Source: Verrucomicrobiota bacterium (GTDB taxonomy: Bacteria > Verrucomicrobiota > Verrucomicrobiia > Opitutales > Opitutaceae). Taken from it: a DNA stretch of 64,000 nt. Shown in pieces: positions 10,301 to 21,844 of this stretch (within the stretch, counting starts at the first letter, position 1; every line of letters begins with the position of its first letter). The notes under the pieces are model-generated. The model made no database searches, was not told the origin of the DNA, and was given only the letters and a program-made list of their open reading frames with translations. Location: NCBI GenBank assembly GCA_019510185.1, contig JAEKKV010000012.1, forward strand, positions 62,001 through 126,000, written 5' to 3'. Both the position numbers and the translations under genes were made by a program.

Positions 10301-10441
10301 TGCGACGGGCAGGCCGAAACTGCCGGCAAACAAAACGCCCCATGCCGCCATTCGCGACCAGCGGTTCCAAATCGCGCGTTTTCTTTTCAAAACTCCCGTC
10401 GCTCCTCTGGTTGGAGGCAGTAGAAATGACAGGGGCTTCAT
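7331..10441 (-). CDS. TPR-PAS sensor histidine kinase, 3' truncated hybrid
   Basis: A 1036-residue membrane-anchored kinase. It has a signal-like hydrophobic segment (about 30-50) and a periplasmic TPR-rich region (about 55-420: repeated LGDYAAAEASIRDAIDLYK-type units). A coiled coil and a membrane segment follow (about 450-475, WLWTVLGGSGAALAGTAYFLL), then two PAS/PAC domains (about 500-640 and 650-770). The kinase core has the phosphoacceptor His789 in GGVAHDFNNLL, an N-box VVMNLAINARDAM, and G boxes SDTGCGIP and GKGTGLGLATVFG. This matches the periplasmic-TPR sensor kinase architecture. The reading frame ends 23 residues after the ATPase domain. The +1 frame there encodes ILLVNDGVNVRM, like the start of a receiver, so the gene looks like a hybrid kinase that lost its receiver (see findings). 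Confidence 0.85.
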   Translation of the reverse strand: MKPLSFLLPPTRGATGVLKRKRAIWNRWSRMAAWGVLFAGSFGLPVASFAADAIGDWRDAAGRTRMLADNDAPRAYEDALRLQASLPANATAVDRARVLNLLARIEIHLAQTEKAAEHARQALALATSSMDRVGQTEAELNIAINSVNEGRIDALITAATQSLAAIDGVNRPDLLNEALLRTAIMYRRIGQFDESVTMAMHAMEIARRSQDPLALTYAHQGMAISFSQSERFEEAHDHYAQMRVQARCAHSKLMEAYALTGLGSTLDSLGDYAAAEASIRDAIDLYKQVGTPVGLTFGLSGLADHMRHQGRFAEALPFLDEAIGIYGQHPNNIGLWYALNARSSNRLAMGNIAAAQADAEQASALAKAIGFPLYQSESARYLAAIAAAAGDPRKAYVLEREATEMTARAAQEKSGARMTQLAQRYEAESKQREIDELTRRNQRQTDELRQRAFQQRWLWTVLGGSGAALAGTAYFLLRMRRSQRLLQAANAQLASAKAGLEAANRFQTGVLDGTNYGIVVTSAEDHSIQVFNAGAEKILGYARDELIGVHRPNFFFDPAEATARLAEIETELGRKMPDVSEALIARARLGLQEEREWKVRRKDGSHVPVLLNLTLLRGTENEITGYIGFFYDLTEQKRAQEALLTSEQRFRQVTENIEEVFWLSDVETNQLIYISPAYQRVWGRSCESLYGAPQSWLESVHAEDRNRVGSALRMLTVTGAYDLDYRILRPDGVVRWIHDRAFPIKDAGGRVHRIAGVAEDITLRRRLEDQFHQTQKMEVIGQLAGGVAHDFNNLLAVIQLQSTLLLSETDALPSIHEGLQQIIEATERAANLTRQLLTFSRRDVRQARNIDLGEVTGTMTKLLRRLLGEAITMETRFAPSLPLINADPGMMEQVVMNLAINARDAMSAGGRMLITLDEVKLDGDHLSTRSQATPGPYVRLSVSDTGCGIPPESLSRIFEPFFTTKEAGKGTGLGLATVFGIIAQHHGWIDVTSTVGKGTTFHVFLPALPASSLPSPAGEEPSSIRDGKESCSSTMV

Positions 10442-10636
10442 GGATCATATTTATAAAACTGTTTCAACCTGGGCAAGGAACCGCTGGGCGAATACACTGA
10501 TGCCAGTGAGCGGCTTTGGCGGACGAAACGCTTTGATTATTCGCTATTCACGCGCATTACGCCCTTGAGAGTCTCCGCCAAGACGAAGAGAGATGTCTTC
10601 CTTTTAAGCGGCTCCTTTTTTGAGCCTGTTCAAAAT

Positions 10637-13252
10637 TTGAAACTCATTTTCAAATCACCCCGGTTTGCCTGCCTGGCTGTATTCGGCGTCCACCTTGGCG
10701 TCGTGTTTGGCCAAACAGTGCCGGCCGATGACGACAAAGTCGTGGTGCTGGAGCCGATGATCGTCACGGGCGTGCGCGAGAGCCTCGCCAACGCCCAGGA
10801 AATCAAACGGGAGAAAATCGAAATCGTGGACTCGGCGGTGGCCGAGGACATCGGCAAGCTCCCTGATATCAGCCTGACCGACGCGCTACAGCGGATATCC
10901 GGCGTGCAAATCCTCAAGGATCGCGGCGAGGGCGGCGGGGTGGCCATTCGCGGCCTCACGCAGGTGGAGACGACTTTGAACGGGCGGGAGGTGTTCACGG
11001 CGGGCAACGGCCGCACCGTCAACTTCGCGGATTTCCCGGCGGAGATGGTTGCCGGTGTCGATGTCTACAAATCGGCGTCCGCGAATCATCTGGAAGGTGG
11101 CATCGGCGGCCTCATCGACGTGCGCACCTACCGGCCTTTCGATTTCCAAGGCAGGCAGATCGTCGTGTCGGGCCGTCTGATCAACGGCGATCTCGTCGAT
11201 CGGACCGAGCCGCAAGCCTCCGTGTTGTTGAGCGAACGCTGGAAGACCCAGGGCGGCGGCGAGTTTGGCGTGTTGGTGAATATCGTTTCCCAAAAGCGGG
11301 CCTGGCGCGAGGACCAGAAGAGCACCGGCGCCCCCACGCCCCGCACCGATCTCATCCCCGGGCAGACGGTGATCGCCCCCAACGGCACGGCCGAAACCAC
11401 CAGCGTCGGCACGCGCGACCGGCAGGCCGATGCGGTCGTGCTGCAATGGCGTCCGGCCAAGCAGCTCGAGCTGTACGCCGAGGGCAACTACACGCAATTC
11501 AAGACCCGCCAGGACTCGCACCAGATCAACGTTTTCACGTCTTCGGCCACGCCGGTTCCGGGAAGCGCCACGGTGTTTGCCGGGACCCACGACCTGCAAA
11601 GCGCCTCGTACAGCAACGCCCCGTTTTCGGTGCTCAATTTTGCCCGCGATACCGTGGATCGCAATCAACAGGCCGCGATGGGCGGCACCTGGACGGGTTT
11701 GGACCTCACGCTCAAGGCGGACGTGAGCTATACCAAAAGCTACAACAACCTCTATTTCTGCGGACCGGTTTTCTCGGGAACGGTCGCGACGTTCAGCCAG
11801 GATCTTTCTAATGATCTGCCGGGCACGGCGATCACGGGCACGGACATGGCCAATCCCGCGAACTTCCACTACACGGGCGTCGCCTACCGAGCACTTCCGT
11901 TTCAGGGCGATCTTTCCACCGGCACGCTCGACGGCGAATACAAGCTGGACGGCGATATTGTCCGGTCGATCTCCGTCGGCGTGCGCGAGGCGAGGCGCGA
12001 GGCGGGCAACATGACGGGGCTGGTCCTGGGCGACGCTCCGGTGGCGGGGCTCACCGCCGCGGATACCCCGCAGTTCGTCACGACCAATCCCTATCATTTT
12101 TTTCCGGGCTACTCCGCGTCGAGCATCACCGGGTATGTGATTTCGAATCTGGATCTTGCCCGGGATGTCATGGCCCAGCGAGCGGCTCTGGGCATCACCG
12201 GTCCGCTGCCTACCACGGGAAGTTTGCTCAGTTTGTGGGACATCGACGAGGAGACCTCGGCCGCCTACCTGATGGCGAAGATCAAGCCCTCCGGCACGCC
12301 GCTGACCGGCAATCTCGGCGTGCGGGTGGTGCGCACGCACGAGGCGGTGGCGGGCTACAAATCCGTCCCGGCGAGCGGTTCGACTCCGGCGAGCATCGTG
12401 CCCCTTTCGGTCGACAGCACTTATCTCGACGTGCTGCCGAGCCTCAATCTCCGCTACAGGATCACGGATGATTTCTACGTGCGCTTCGCCGCCTCCCAGA
12501 CGCTTACGCGGCCGGATTTCAACCAGCTTTCGCCGTCGCTGACGCTTCTGCCGAACGTCCTCAATCCCGCGCAAAACCAAGGCAGCGCCGGCAATCCCGA
12601 CCTGCGGCCGATCCGGTCCGATAACTTCGACGTGACGCTGGAGAAATACTTTAATCGAACGACGTCGGTTTACGTCACGGTTTTTTATAAAAAAGTCGAC
12701 GGCTTCATCGCCAACGCGAGCGCGCCGGAAACTTATGACGGACTAACTTATCAGGTGACCCGCCCCTACAACAGCGACACGGCGGATATCACCGGTTATG
12801 AAATCGGCTACCAGCAGTTCTTCGATTTTCTCCCCGGCTGGCTGAAAGGCTTCGGCGTGCAGGCGAACTACACCTACGTGGACAGCTCGACCCCGAGCAG
12901 CCTGCTCGGCACGAACGTGCCGCTGCAGAACCTTTCACCCAACAGCTACAATCTCATCGCGATGTACGAGACGAAAAAATTCTCGGCGCGCGTCGCGTAC
13001 AACTGGCGCGACACTTTTCTCAGCGGCACCGGCAACTTCGTGGGCGTGGGCGTGCTTCCAATCTATACGCGGGCCTATGGCTGGCTCGACGCCTCGCTGT
13101 CCTACCGGGTTTCGGATCATGTCGTGCTCGGACTGGAGGGCAGCAACCTGCTCAACACCATGCGCAAATCCTACTACGGCGTGGAGACCCGACCTCAGAG
13201 CAACCAGCTCAACGATCTCCAGATCAGCGCGACGGCCACGGTGCGATTTTGA
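10637..13252 (+). CDS. TonB-dependent outer membrane receptor
   Basis: About 871 residues from a TTG at 10637. That start gives a proper signal peptide (KLIFKSPRFACLAVFGVHLGVVFG) before the mature protein; the frame is open further upstream to a TTG at 10565, which would place an unlikely extension before the signal sequence. A TonB-box-like segment (VVLEPMIVTG) leads into a plug domain (IGKLPDISLTDALQRISGVQI ... VAIRGLTQVETTLNGRE). The remainder is a beta-barrel ending in the classical aromatic terminal strand (ISATATVRF). The plug resembles the Caulobacter/Xanthomonas-type receptors often used for carbohydrates, but the substrate cannot be assigned. No SusD-like or polysaccharide-degrading neighbour is present. 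Divergent from the TPR-PAS kinase upstream. Confidence 0.85.
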   Translation: MKLIFKSPRFACLAVFGVHLGVVFGQTVPADDDKVVVLEPMIVTGVRESLANAQEIKREKIEIVDSAVAEDIGKLPDISLTDALQRISGVQILKDRGEGGGVAIRGLTQVETTLNGREVFTAGNGRTVNFADFPAEMVAGVDVYKSASANHLEGGIGGLIDVRTYRPFDFQGRQIVVSGRLINGDLVDRTEPQASVLLSERWKTQGGGEFGVLVNIVSQKRAWREDQKSTGAPTPRTDLIPGQTVIAPNGTAETTSVGTRDRQADAVVLQWRPAKQLELYAEGNYTQFKTRQDSHQINVFTSSATPVPGSATVFAGTHDLQSASYSNAPFSVLNFARDTVDRNQQAAMGGTWTGLDLTLKADVSYTKSYNNLYFCGPVFSGTVATFSQDLSNDLPGTAITGTDMANPANFHYTGVAYRALPFQGDLSTGTLDGEYKLDGDIVRSISVGVREARREAGNMTGLVLGDAPVAGLTAADTPQFVTTNPYHFFPGYSASSITGYVISNLDLARDVMAQRAALGITGPLPTTGSLLSLWDIDEETSAAYLMAKIKPSGTPLTGNLGVRVVRTHEAVAGYKSVPASGSTPASIVPLSVDSTYLDVLPSLNLRYRITDDFYVRFAASQTLTRPDFNQLSPSLTLLPNVLNPAQNQGSAGNPDLRPIRSDNFDVTLEKYFNRTTSVYVTVFYKKVDGFIANASAPETYDGLTYQVTRPYNSDTADITGYEIGYQQFFDFLPGWLKGFGVQANYTYVDSSTPSSLLGTNVPLQNLSPNSYNLIAMYETKKFSARVAYNWRDTFLSGTGNFVGVGVLPIYTRAYGWLDASLSYRVSDHVVLGLEGSNLLNTMRKSYYGVETRPQSNQLNDLQISATATVRF

Positions 13253-13329
13253 CCGATGACTCTGCGGCCGGGCGGGATGCCTTGTTTTTGGCTTTTTCGA
13301 GCCACCTGGGTACTGGCAGGGTGGGCGGC

Positions 13330-14133
13330 ATGATTCAGCCAAGCGCCTTGTTGCCCGCCATCACCGCCCTCGCGCAAAGCGCGGGAGAGATCATCCTTCG
13401 CCATTTTGCGGCGCCCATTCCCGTCACGACCAAGACCAGCCGCATCGACATCGTCACGGCGGCCGACACCGAGACCGAGGCACACATCGTGGCCGAGTTG
13501 CGCCGGCTTTTTCCCACGCACCACATCGTGGGGGAGGAAGGCGGCGGGCAGGGTGCGGCGGCGGCCGCTGCGGAGTATCACTGGTTCGTCGACCCCATCG
13601 ACGGCACGGTGAACTTTGCCAGCAAGCTCCCTCATTTCTGCACGAGCATCGCGCTGGCCACGGCGGACCGGCGTCCGCTGCTCGGCGTGGTTTATGATCC
13701 AACGCGGCGCGAGGTGTTCGCCGCGACATTGGGAGGCGGAGCCACGCTTAACGGAAGCCCCCTCCACGTGACGCAAACGGCCGAGTTGGTGGATGCGGTG
13801 ATCACCAGCGGGTTTCCCTACGACAAGCACACCAATCCGGACAACAACCTGCGCGAGTGGGCGGCGTTTCTGACGAAAATCCGCGGCGAACGCCGGCTGG
13901 GCAGTGCGGCGTTGGACCTGTGCTACGTGGGCGCGGGGCGCTTGGATGGTTATTGGGAAAAAGACTTAAAACCTTACGACGCGATGGCGGGCATGCTGAT
14001 CGCGCGCGAGGCGGGCGGCAGGGTGACGGACTACGCGGGCGGCGAGTTCCCGCAGCGCGAGGACCGGGGCCGCTACGTGGCTAGCAACGGTCGTATCCAC
14101 AGGGAGATGCTGCGGGTGCTGCAATCGGCTTAG
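13330..14133 (+). CDS. Inositol monophosphatase family protein
   Basis: A 267-residue member of the inositol monophosphatase/FIG superfamily, at normal length. Metal-binding signatures are clear: VTAADTETE and GEEGG (first metal sites), WFVDPIDGTVNFASKLPHF (the WxxDPIDGTxNF motif), and a C-terminal LKPYDAMAGMLIAREAGG. These enzymes hydrolyse inositol-1-phosphate or related sugar phosphates and nucleotides (for example PAP) with magnesium. The start at 13330 (MIQPSALLP) is chosen because the family begins about there; an upstream start at 13249 would overlap the receptor gene. The 3' end overlaps the small zinc-ribbon gene on the opposite strand by 53 bp. Confidence 0.9.
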   Translation: MIQPSALLPAITALAQSAGEIILRHFAAPIPVTTKTSRIDIVTAADTETEAHIVAELRRLFPTHHIVGEEGGGQGAAAAAAEYHWFVDPIDGTVNFASKLPHFCTSIALATADRRPLLGVVYDPTRREVFAATLGGGATLNGSPLHVTQTAELVDAVITSGFPYDKHTNPDNNLREWAAFLTKIRGERRLGSAALDLCYVGAGRLDGYWEKDLKPYDAMAGMLIAREAGGRVTDYAGGEFPQREDRGRYVASNGRIHREMLRVLQSA

Positions 14134-14299
14134 GCGCGGCGGAGGCGTGGCATTCCGGCGGGTGCCCTTCGAACTCGGCGGAGCAGCACGCGCCGCGTTT
14201 GGAGTAGCATTCGGCGCAGAGCGCTTCGGTTTCGAAAAGATAAGCGCCGAAATGGCCGCAGGCAGCGCAGACGGCGTTGGGATCGAGGTTCAGACTCAT
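14081..14299 (-). CDS. Small Cys-rich (zinc-ribbon-like) hypothetical protein
   Basis: A 72-residue protein with two CxxC pairs, CAACGHFG and CAECYS, followed by CC and further cysteines. This is a treble-clef or zinc-ribbon pattern seen in small hypothetical proteins of this bacterial group. The N-terminus (MSLNLDPNAVCAACG) looks like a genuine start and the frame ends at 14081. Its last 53 bp lie antisense to the end of the inositol-monophosphatase-like gene. It follows the AHSA1-like gene by 7 bp on the same strand and is probably in the same transcript. Zinc binding is inferred from cysteine spacing; function unknown. The Pro/Ala-rich C-terminus looks unstructured. Confidence 0.65.
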   Translation of the reverse strand: MSLNLDPNAVCAACGHFGAYLFETEALCAECYSKRGACCSAEFEGHPPECHASAAPKPIAAPAASPCGYDRC

Positions 14300-14306
14300 C
14301 TGCGAA

Positions 14307-14846
14307 TCAGGTTTGGGCGCGGATTTTTTCGTACTCGGCCTTGAGGCGGCCGTGCGTGGCCCAGAAGGGAGGCTTGGGCGTGCCTTCGAGGACGGCGGCG
14401 AGCAGGGCGAAGTGGGTGTGCCAGCCGCTCGCGTAACCGGTGAGGGAGGCGATATCGTCGCCACGCGCGTGGTGGGTCAGTACGAGGACGACGTTCTTTC
14501 CTTCGGGCGTGAGTTCGAAGGTGACCTCGGAGCTTTCGTCGAACGTGTAGCTGAGCACGCGGGGCGGCTCCCAGCGGAGAATGGTGCCGGGCATCTCGAA
14601 GCCGGTCTCATGGACGTCCTTGTATTGGTCGGGCGGCACCTCGTCGGGCGCGAGATTCTTGTGCTGGAATTGCAGCGTCATTTTGCCGCCGACCTTCGGT
14701 TCCATCGGCCCGCCGGCAAACCAGCGCGCGCGTTTTTCGGGATCGGTGAGGTATTCCCAGATTCGTTCGACGGGTCCGGGCAGGATGCGCACGAGGCGGA
14801 CTTCGGCCGGGCCATTGAAGGTTCCGTATGGGTCGTTGGCTTTCAT
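14307..14846 (-). CDS. SRPBCC / AHSA1 (Hsp90 ATPase activator homolog) domain protein
   Basis: A 179-residue START/SRPBCC-fold protein of the AHSA1 family. Typical segments are VRLVRILPGPVERIWEYLTDPEKRARWFAGG at the start, MTLQFQHK in the middle, and TFELTPEGKNVVLVLTHHA with SGWHTHFALLAAVLEG near the end. The family folds into a hydrophobic ligand cavity; most bacterial members have no defined ligand. It overlaps the ArsR-type gene by 4 bp (ATGA at 14843-14846), so the two are translationally coupled. This regulator plus AHSA1 pairing is very common in bacteria and suggests the regulator controls or uses this protein. Confidence 0.88.
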   Translation of the reverse strand: MKANDPYGTFNGPAEVRLVRILPGPVERIWEYLTDPEKRARWFAGGPMEPKVGGKMTLQFQHKNLAPDEVPPDQYKDVHETGFEMPGTILRWEPPRVLSYTFDESSEVTFELTPEGKNVVLVLTHHARGDDIASLTGYASGWHTHFALLAAVLEGTPKPPFWATHGRLKAEYEKIRAQT

Positions 14847-15184
14847 GGTATCTTTTTCTTTTTTGTTTTTTGGGCGTTGCGGGCGTCTTCGGCCCGCAGT
14901 TCGCGTTCGAGGGCGTCGAGACGGCCGGACCAGATCGAGCGAGTTTTCTCCAACCAGGCGAAGAGAGGGTCGAAGCCGTCGGGATTGAGGGATTGGATGC
15001 GCGACTGGCCCTCGGCGCGGGTCACGATGAGGCCGGCTTCGCGCAGCACGTTGAGGTGTTGGGAAATCGCTGGGGCGCTCATGTCGAATTTTTCGACCAG
15101 TTCCCCCGAGGTGCGTTCACCCTCGGCGAGCAGCTCGACGATGCGACGGCGGGTGGGATCGGCGATGGCGGCCAGACTTTGCAT
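14843..15184 (-). CDS. ArsR family winged-helix transcriptional regulator
   Basis: A 113-residue regulator. The winged HTH spans about residues 1-85: LAAIADPTRRRIVELLAEGERTSGELVEKFDMSAPAISQHLNVLREAGLIV, with the recognition helix at SAPAISQHLNVLREAG. No metal-binding ELCVC motif is present, which places it with the non-metal ArsR members usually paired with SRPBCC proteins. The C-terminal tail (RAEDARNAQKTKKKK) is basic. It is the first gene of a short operon (ArsR, AHSA1, zinc ribbon). It probably represses its own transcription from the AT-rich spacer at 15185-15232, where TTAATTAAG-like sequence is present, but no operator can be defined with confidence. Confidence 0.88.
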   Translation of the reverse strand: MQSLAAIADPTRRRIVELLAEGERTSGELVEKFDMSAPAISQHLNVLREAGLIVTRAEGQSRIQSLNPDGFDPLFAWLEKTRSIWSGRLDALERELRAEDARNAQKTKKKKIP

Positions 15185-15295
15185 GCCGCCAATATTTAAT
15201 AGAAAACTTAATTAAGCAATATCTAAATTAAGGCAGCCTTGGCGCGGAGACCAGGCATGCGGCGATCACGCTCGGGTGGTTGCCTTTGGGCAGGC

Positions 15296-19201
<3,906 letters not shown>

Positions 19202-19256
19202 GGCGTAAGAGGGTTTAACGGAGAAAAGGGAACGCAACGGCGGGGTATTGGCAAGT

Positions 19257-19290
19257 AACATATCGTCATATTCGAATGTATTGATATGTT
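19257..19290. promoter_or_regulatory. 34-bp imperfect palindrome upstream of metH (candidate operator)
   Basis: The sequence is symmetrical about TTCGAA at 19271-19276. The outer 8 bp of each arm are AACATATC and GATATGTT, and 13 of 17 positions match between arms. It lies 56 bp upstream of the chosen metH start, in an AT-rich patch unlike the surrounding DNA. Size and symmetry suit a dimeric regulator of methionine metabolism (for example a SahR-type ArsR protein or a MetJ-like system), but no regulator is identified here. Confidence 0.5.
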
Positions 19291-19431
19291 TTTTGGATTA
19301 AGGCTTGATTTGGCGGGAGGCGCGGAGCAGGGTCCGCCCGCCTGTCGTTCTTTTTCAACTTTGCGGAAACGGGGAAGGCCGTGAGAACCGGCTACAGTTG
19401 CGCTGCGGTATCGCATCAATCCAGACCCACA

Positions 19432-19636
19432 GCCCGCGCCGAAGGCGCGCGGGCCAAAGCCAATCGGGGCTTCGCTCCGGTGAAGGCGAGGGGCGAGGCT
19501 CGCGCTGCGCGCGAGAAATCCTAAATCCTAAAAATCTAAATCCTAAAAACAGCCACGCTTGGAAAGCGTGCCGCTGTATTACTTAGGATTTAGCGGCTTG
19601 GGATTTAGGATTTCCGCGCGAAGCGCGGACACATGC
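19432..19636. repeat. Nested inverted repeats with 7-bp units (REP/MITE-like cluster)
   Basis: The core is a pair of 31-nt arms at 19516-19546 and 19583-19613. Outer 13 nt and inner 10 nt of each arm match exactly as inverted repeats (AAATCCTAAATCC / TAAATCCTAA); only the middle 8 nt differ. The arms enclose a hairpin, CACGCTT-GGA-AAGCGTG, at 19554-19570. Smaller hairpins flank the core: GCCCGCGC around 19432-19454 and TCCGCG-CGAAG-CGCGGA at 19612-19629. The AAATCCT units echo the 7-bp units in metH. No open reading frame of substance is present. Confidence 0.65.
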
Positions 19637-19639
19637 GGA

Positions 19640-19790
19640 GTCCGAACATCCGTCCTGCAAAGGCTCACGCGCCCGGTGCGATTGCGCGCGCCGTCAGCCG
19701 CTCCTTCATCGCAAAAATGAAGCGTGAGAGTAGCCACTTTTCCCGACGAGGGCGGTGCTGCTCTTGCCTTAAGCCAGCAGCAGACCACCC
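19640..19790 (+). ncRNA. Probable cobalamin riboswitch upstream of the BtuB-like receptor
   Basis: Several conserved blocks of the cobalamin riboswitch occur in the right order. These are CGGTGCGATT (19674-19683), a GCCGTCAGCCGC block (19690-19701), AGCCACT (19732-19738) after a GAGAG, a GGGCGGTGC-like segment (19749-19757), and a B12-box-like AAGCCAG-CAG-CAGACCACC (19770-19789). The last block ends 2-3 nt before the receptor start codon, so ligand binding would block translation initiation. The B12 box seems to carry an extra CAG compared with the usual AGCCAGGAGACC. The 5' limit is uncertain. I recognised this by eye; a covariance-model search was not run. Confidence 0.6.
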
Positions 19791-19791
19791 A

Positions 19792-21819
19792 ATGAACATC
19801 CATTCGCGCTCCCGCCTGACGGGGCGCCTCCTCCTCGCGTGCGCCTTCACGGCGCCCTTTGCTTCCATCGTGTGCGGACAGACCGCGCCTGCCGCCGTCT
19901 CGGCCGACGTCTACCAGCTGCCTCCGGTCACCGTCACCGCGCGCCGCGTGGCGGAGGATCCCGTCAACGTGCCCGCCTATGCGCAGGTGATAACCCGCGG
20001 CGATATCGAGAAGAGCGGCGCGACCAACCTGATCGAGTTGCTGGAGGAGCAGGCGAACCTCCAGTTCACCTCCCTGGCCGGCAGCCCCACCAACACCAAG
20101 GTTTCCCTGCGCGGCACGGGCACCGGCGGCAACGGACGCACCTTGGTGCTGCTCGACGGGATTCGCACCAACCGCCCGGACATGGGCGATTTCAACTGGC
20201 TCCAATTCAACCTGCAAAACATCGAGTCCATCGAGATCGTGCAGGGACCGCAGGGCGCCTTCTACGGCGACAACGCGGTGGGCGGCGTGATCAAGATCAA
20301 CACGCGCGGCGAGCCGTCCGCAAACGGCGGCGGCGTGCAGGTGCTGGTCGGCAGTGACGGCACCTTCAAGCTGTCGGGCGGTTATACGGAGCTGTTTGGC
20401 CAGGCATGGACCTCGGCCTCGGGCGGCTACGACACGTCCGACGGCTGGCGCGACCACTCCGGCTACGACAGCAAATCGGCGTCCCTCGGTGTCGGTTACG
20501 ACAATCACAAGGACTCCGTCACGCGCCTCAACGCCTCGTTTCTGGACAACCACTACGACCAGCCCGGCTACCTGACGATGGCCCAGTACCGGCAGGATCC
20601 TTCGCAGCAGGGCACCAATTCAGCCAACGGCTGGTCGGACTACCGCCGCGTCACGGCGAGCAACGAGTTTGGCGTGAGCCCGCAGGCGAAGCTGCTCACC
20701 GATGCCGGTGCGAGCTTTGCACGGGAGTTTTATCACGGTGGGTTCGGAACGGATTTTAACCGCAAGGTGAACGGCTTCTTTTTCTCGCCGAAGGCGCATG
20801 TTGAAACCGGCGCATTCACGTTCACGCCCGGCGTCGATGTGAATTACGACGAGCTCCACGTGCGCACCACGACGCCGGTGGACAGCACGCTGACGCGGAA
20901 AGTCCTCAGTCCCTACCTGACGTCGGAATGGCACGCTTCCGACACGCTGGCGTTTTCGGCCGGCTACCGGCATGAGTGGAACGAAATCGCGGCCCGCGAG
21001 GATGTCTCCAGCGCAAAATCGAATCGCTCCGACGGCGGCAACGCCGTGCAGCTGGCGCTGAACTACAAGCCCGCCGAGGGCCTGCATCTGTATGCGAAGT
21101 ACGATCACACCTATCGTTTCCCGGCGACCGACGAGATTTCCTATTATCAAGGGTTCCTCGGCGGCCCCGGCTTCAATCAGTTTTTCAACAAGGACCTGAA
21201 GCCCGAGACCAGCGACAACTATGAGATCGGCGCCGATTTCAAAAAACACGGCTGGAGCGCGGGCGCCTCGGTTTACCACCTCACGACGCAGAATGAAATT
21301 TTCTACGACGTGGCGACCAACCTGAACGAGAACCTTGCGGAAACACGTCGTATCGGCGCTCAACTCAACGCCGGTTACGATGCCGGTTTCGCGGCTCTGC
21401 ATTCGCGGGTGGATTATGTGGACGCCCAATTGATCAAGAGCACATCGGGCGCGGGCCTGATCGGCGATGGCACGTTGCGGATGACGCCGGCCGTGCGCCT
21501 GATCACGACGGGGACCGTGCGCCCGATCAAGAACGTGGAGGTGAGCCTCACGCACAAATACATCGGAAGCAGTTTGGTGGATGACTCCTATGCGAGCAAT
21601 TCGCCCGGTCGCGTGGCGGGCGTGAATCTGTTCGATGCCAAGATCAGCTATAATGCGTCCGACAAATGGCGGGTGTTCGCGGGCGTGAACAATATCTTCG
21701 ACCGCAGCTATGTTTCTTACGCGACCATTGGATTTCCCCCTCCGTTCTTCGCGCCGACCACGATCGTTTATCCGGGGCAGGGACGGTTTGTCTATCTGGG
21801 TTCGAGCTTAAGCTTCTGA
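19792..21819 (+). CDS. TonB-dependent receptor, probable cobalamin (BtuB-like) transporter
   Basis: A 675-residue outer membrane receptor, close to the length of BtuB-like proteins. The ATG at 19792 (MNIHSRSRLTGRLLLACAF) starts a signal peptide. The TonB box lies in LPPVTVTARR, and the plug domain includes IEKSGATNLIELLEEQANLQF, VSLRGTGTGGNGRTLVLLDGIRTNRPD and IVQGPQGAFYGDNAVGGVIKINTR. The barrel ends in a C-terminal aromatic strand (RFVYLGSSLSF). Substrate assignment is indirect: a cobalamin-riboswitch-like leader ends at its start codon, and metH is divergent upstream. TonB-ExbBD and BtuCDF are not in the window. A thioredoxin-like gene follows 25 bp downstream. Confidence 0.85.
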   Translation: MNIHSRSRLTGRLLLACAFTAPFASIVCGQTAPAAVSADVYQLPPVTVTARRVAEDPVNVPAYAQVITRGDIEKSGATNLIELLEEQANLQFTSLAGSPTNTKVSLRGTGTGGNGRTLVLLDGIRTNRPDMGDFNWLQFNLQNIESIEIVQGPQGAFYGDNAVGGVIKINTRGEPSANGGGVQVLVGSDGTFKLSGGYTELFGQAWTSASGGYDTSDGWRDHSGYDSKSASLGVGYDNHKDSVTRLNASFLDNHYDQPGYLTMAQYRQDPSQQGTNSANGWSDYRRVTASNEFGVSPQAKLLTDAGASFAREFYHGGFGTDFNRKVNGFFFSPKAHVETGAFTFTPGVDVNYDELHVRTTTPVDSTLTRKVLSPYLTSEWHASDTLAFSAGYRHEWNEIAAREDVSSAKSNRSDGGNAVQLALNYKPAEGLHLYAKYDHTYRFPATDEISYYQGFLGGPGFNQFFNKDLKPETSDNYEIGADFKKHGWSAGASVYHLTTQNEIFYDVATNLNENLAETRRIGAQLNAGYDAGFAALHSRVDYVDAQLIKSTSGAGLIGDGTLRMTPAVRLITTGTVRPIKNVEVSLTHKYIGSSLVDDSYASNSPGRVAGVNLFDAKISYNASDKWRVFAGVNNIFDRSYVSYATIGFPPPFFAPTTIVYPGQGRFVYLGSSLSF

Positions 21820-21844
21820 ACCTGGCTTGATCGGACGGGGGACG

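Noticed and set aside
7979..10423. Long plus-strand open frame (814 codons) opposite the TPR-PAS kinase
   Set aside because: It is the antisense of a clear kinase gene; its composition is Gly/Ala/Arg-rich with no domain, as expected from high-GC shadow frames.
10886..12580. Minus-strand open frame opposite the first TonB receptor
   Set aside because: Arg/His-rich shadow product with no recognisable domain.
19432..19636. CRISPR array
   Set aside because: Repeat units are 7 bp, with no 25-40 bp repeats, no spacers and no cas genes.
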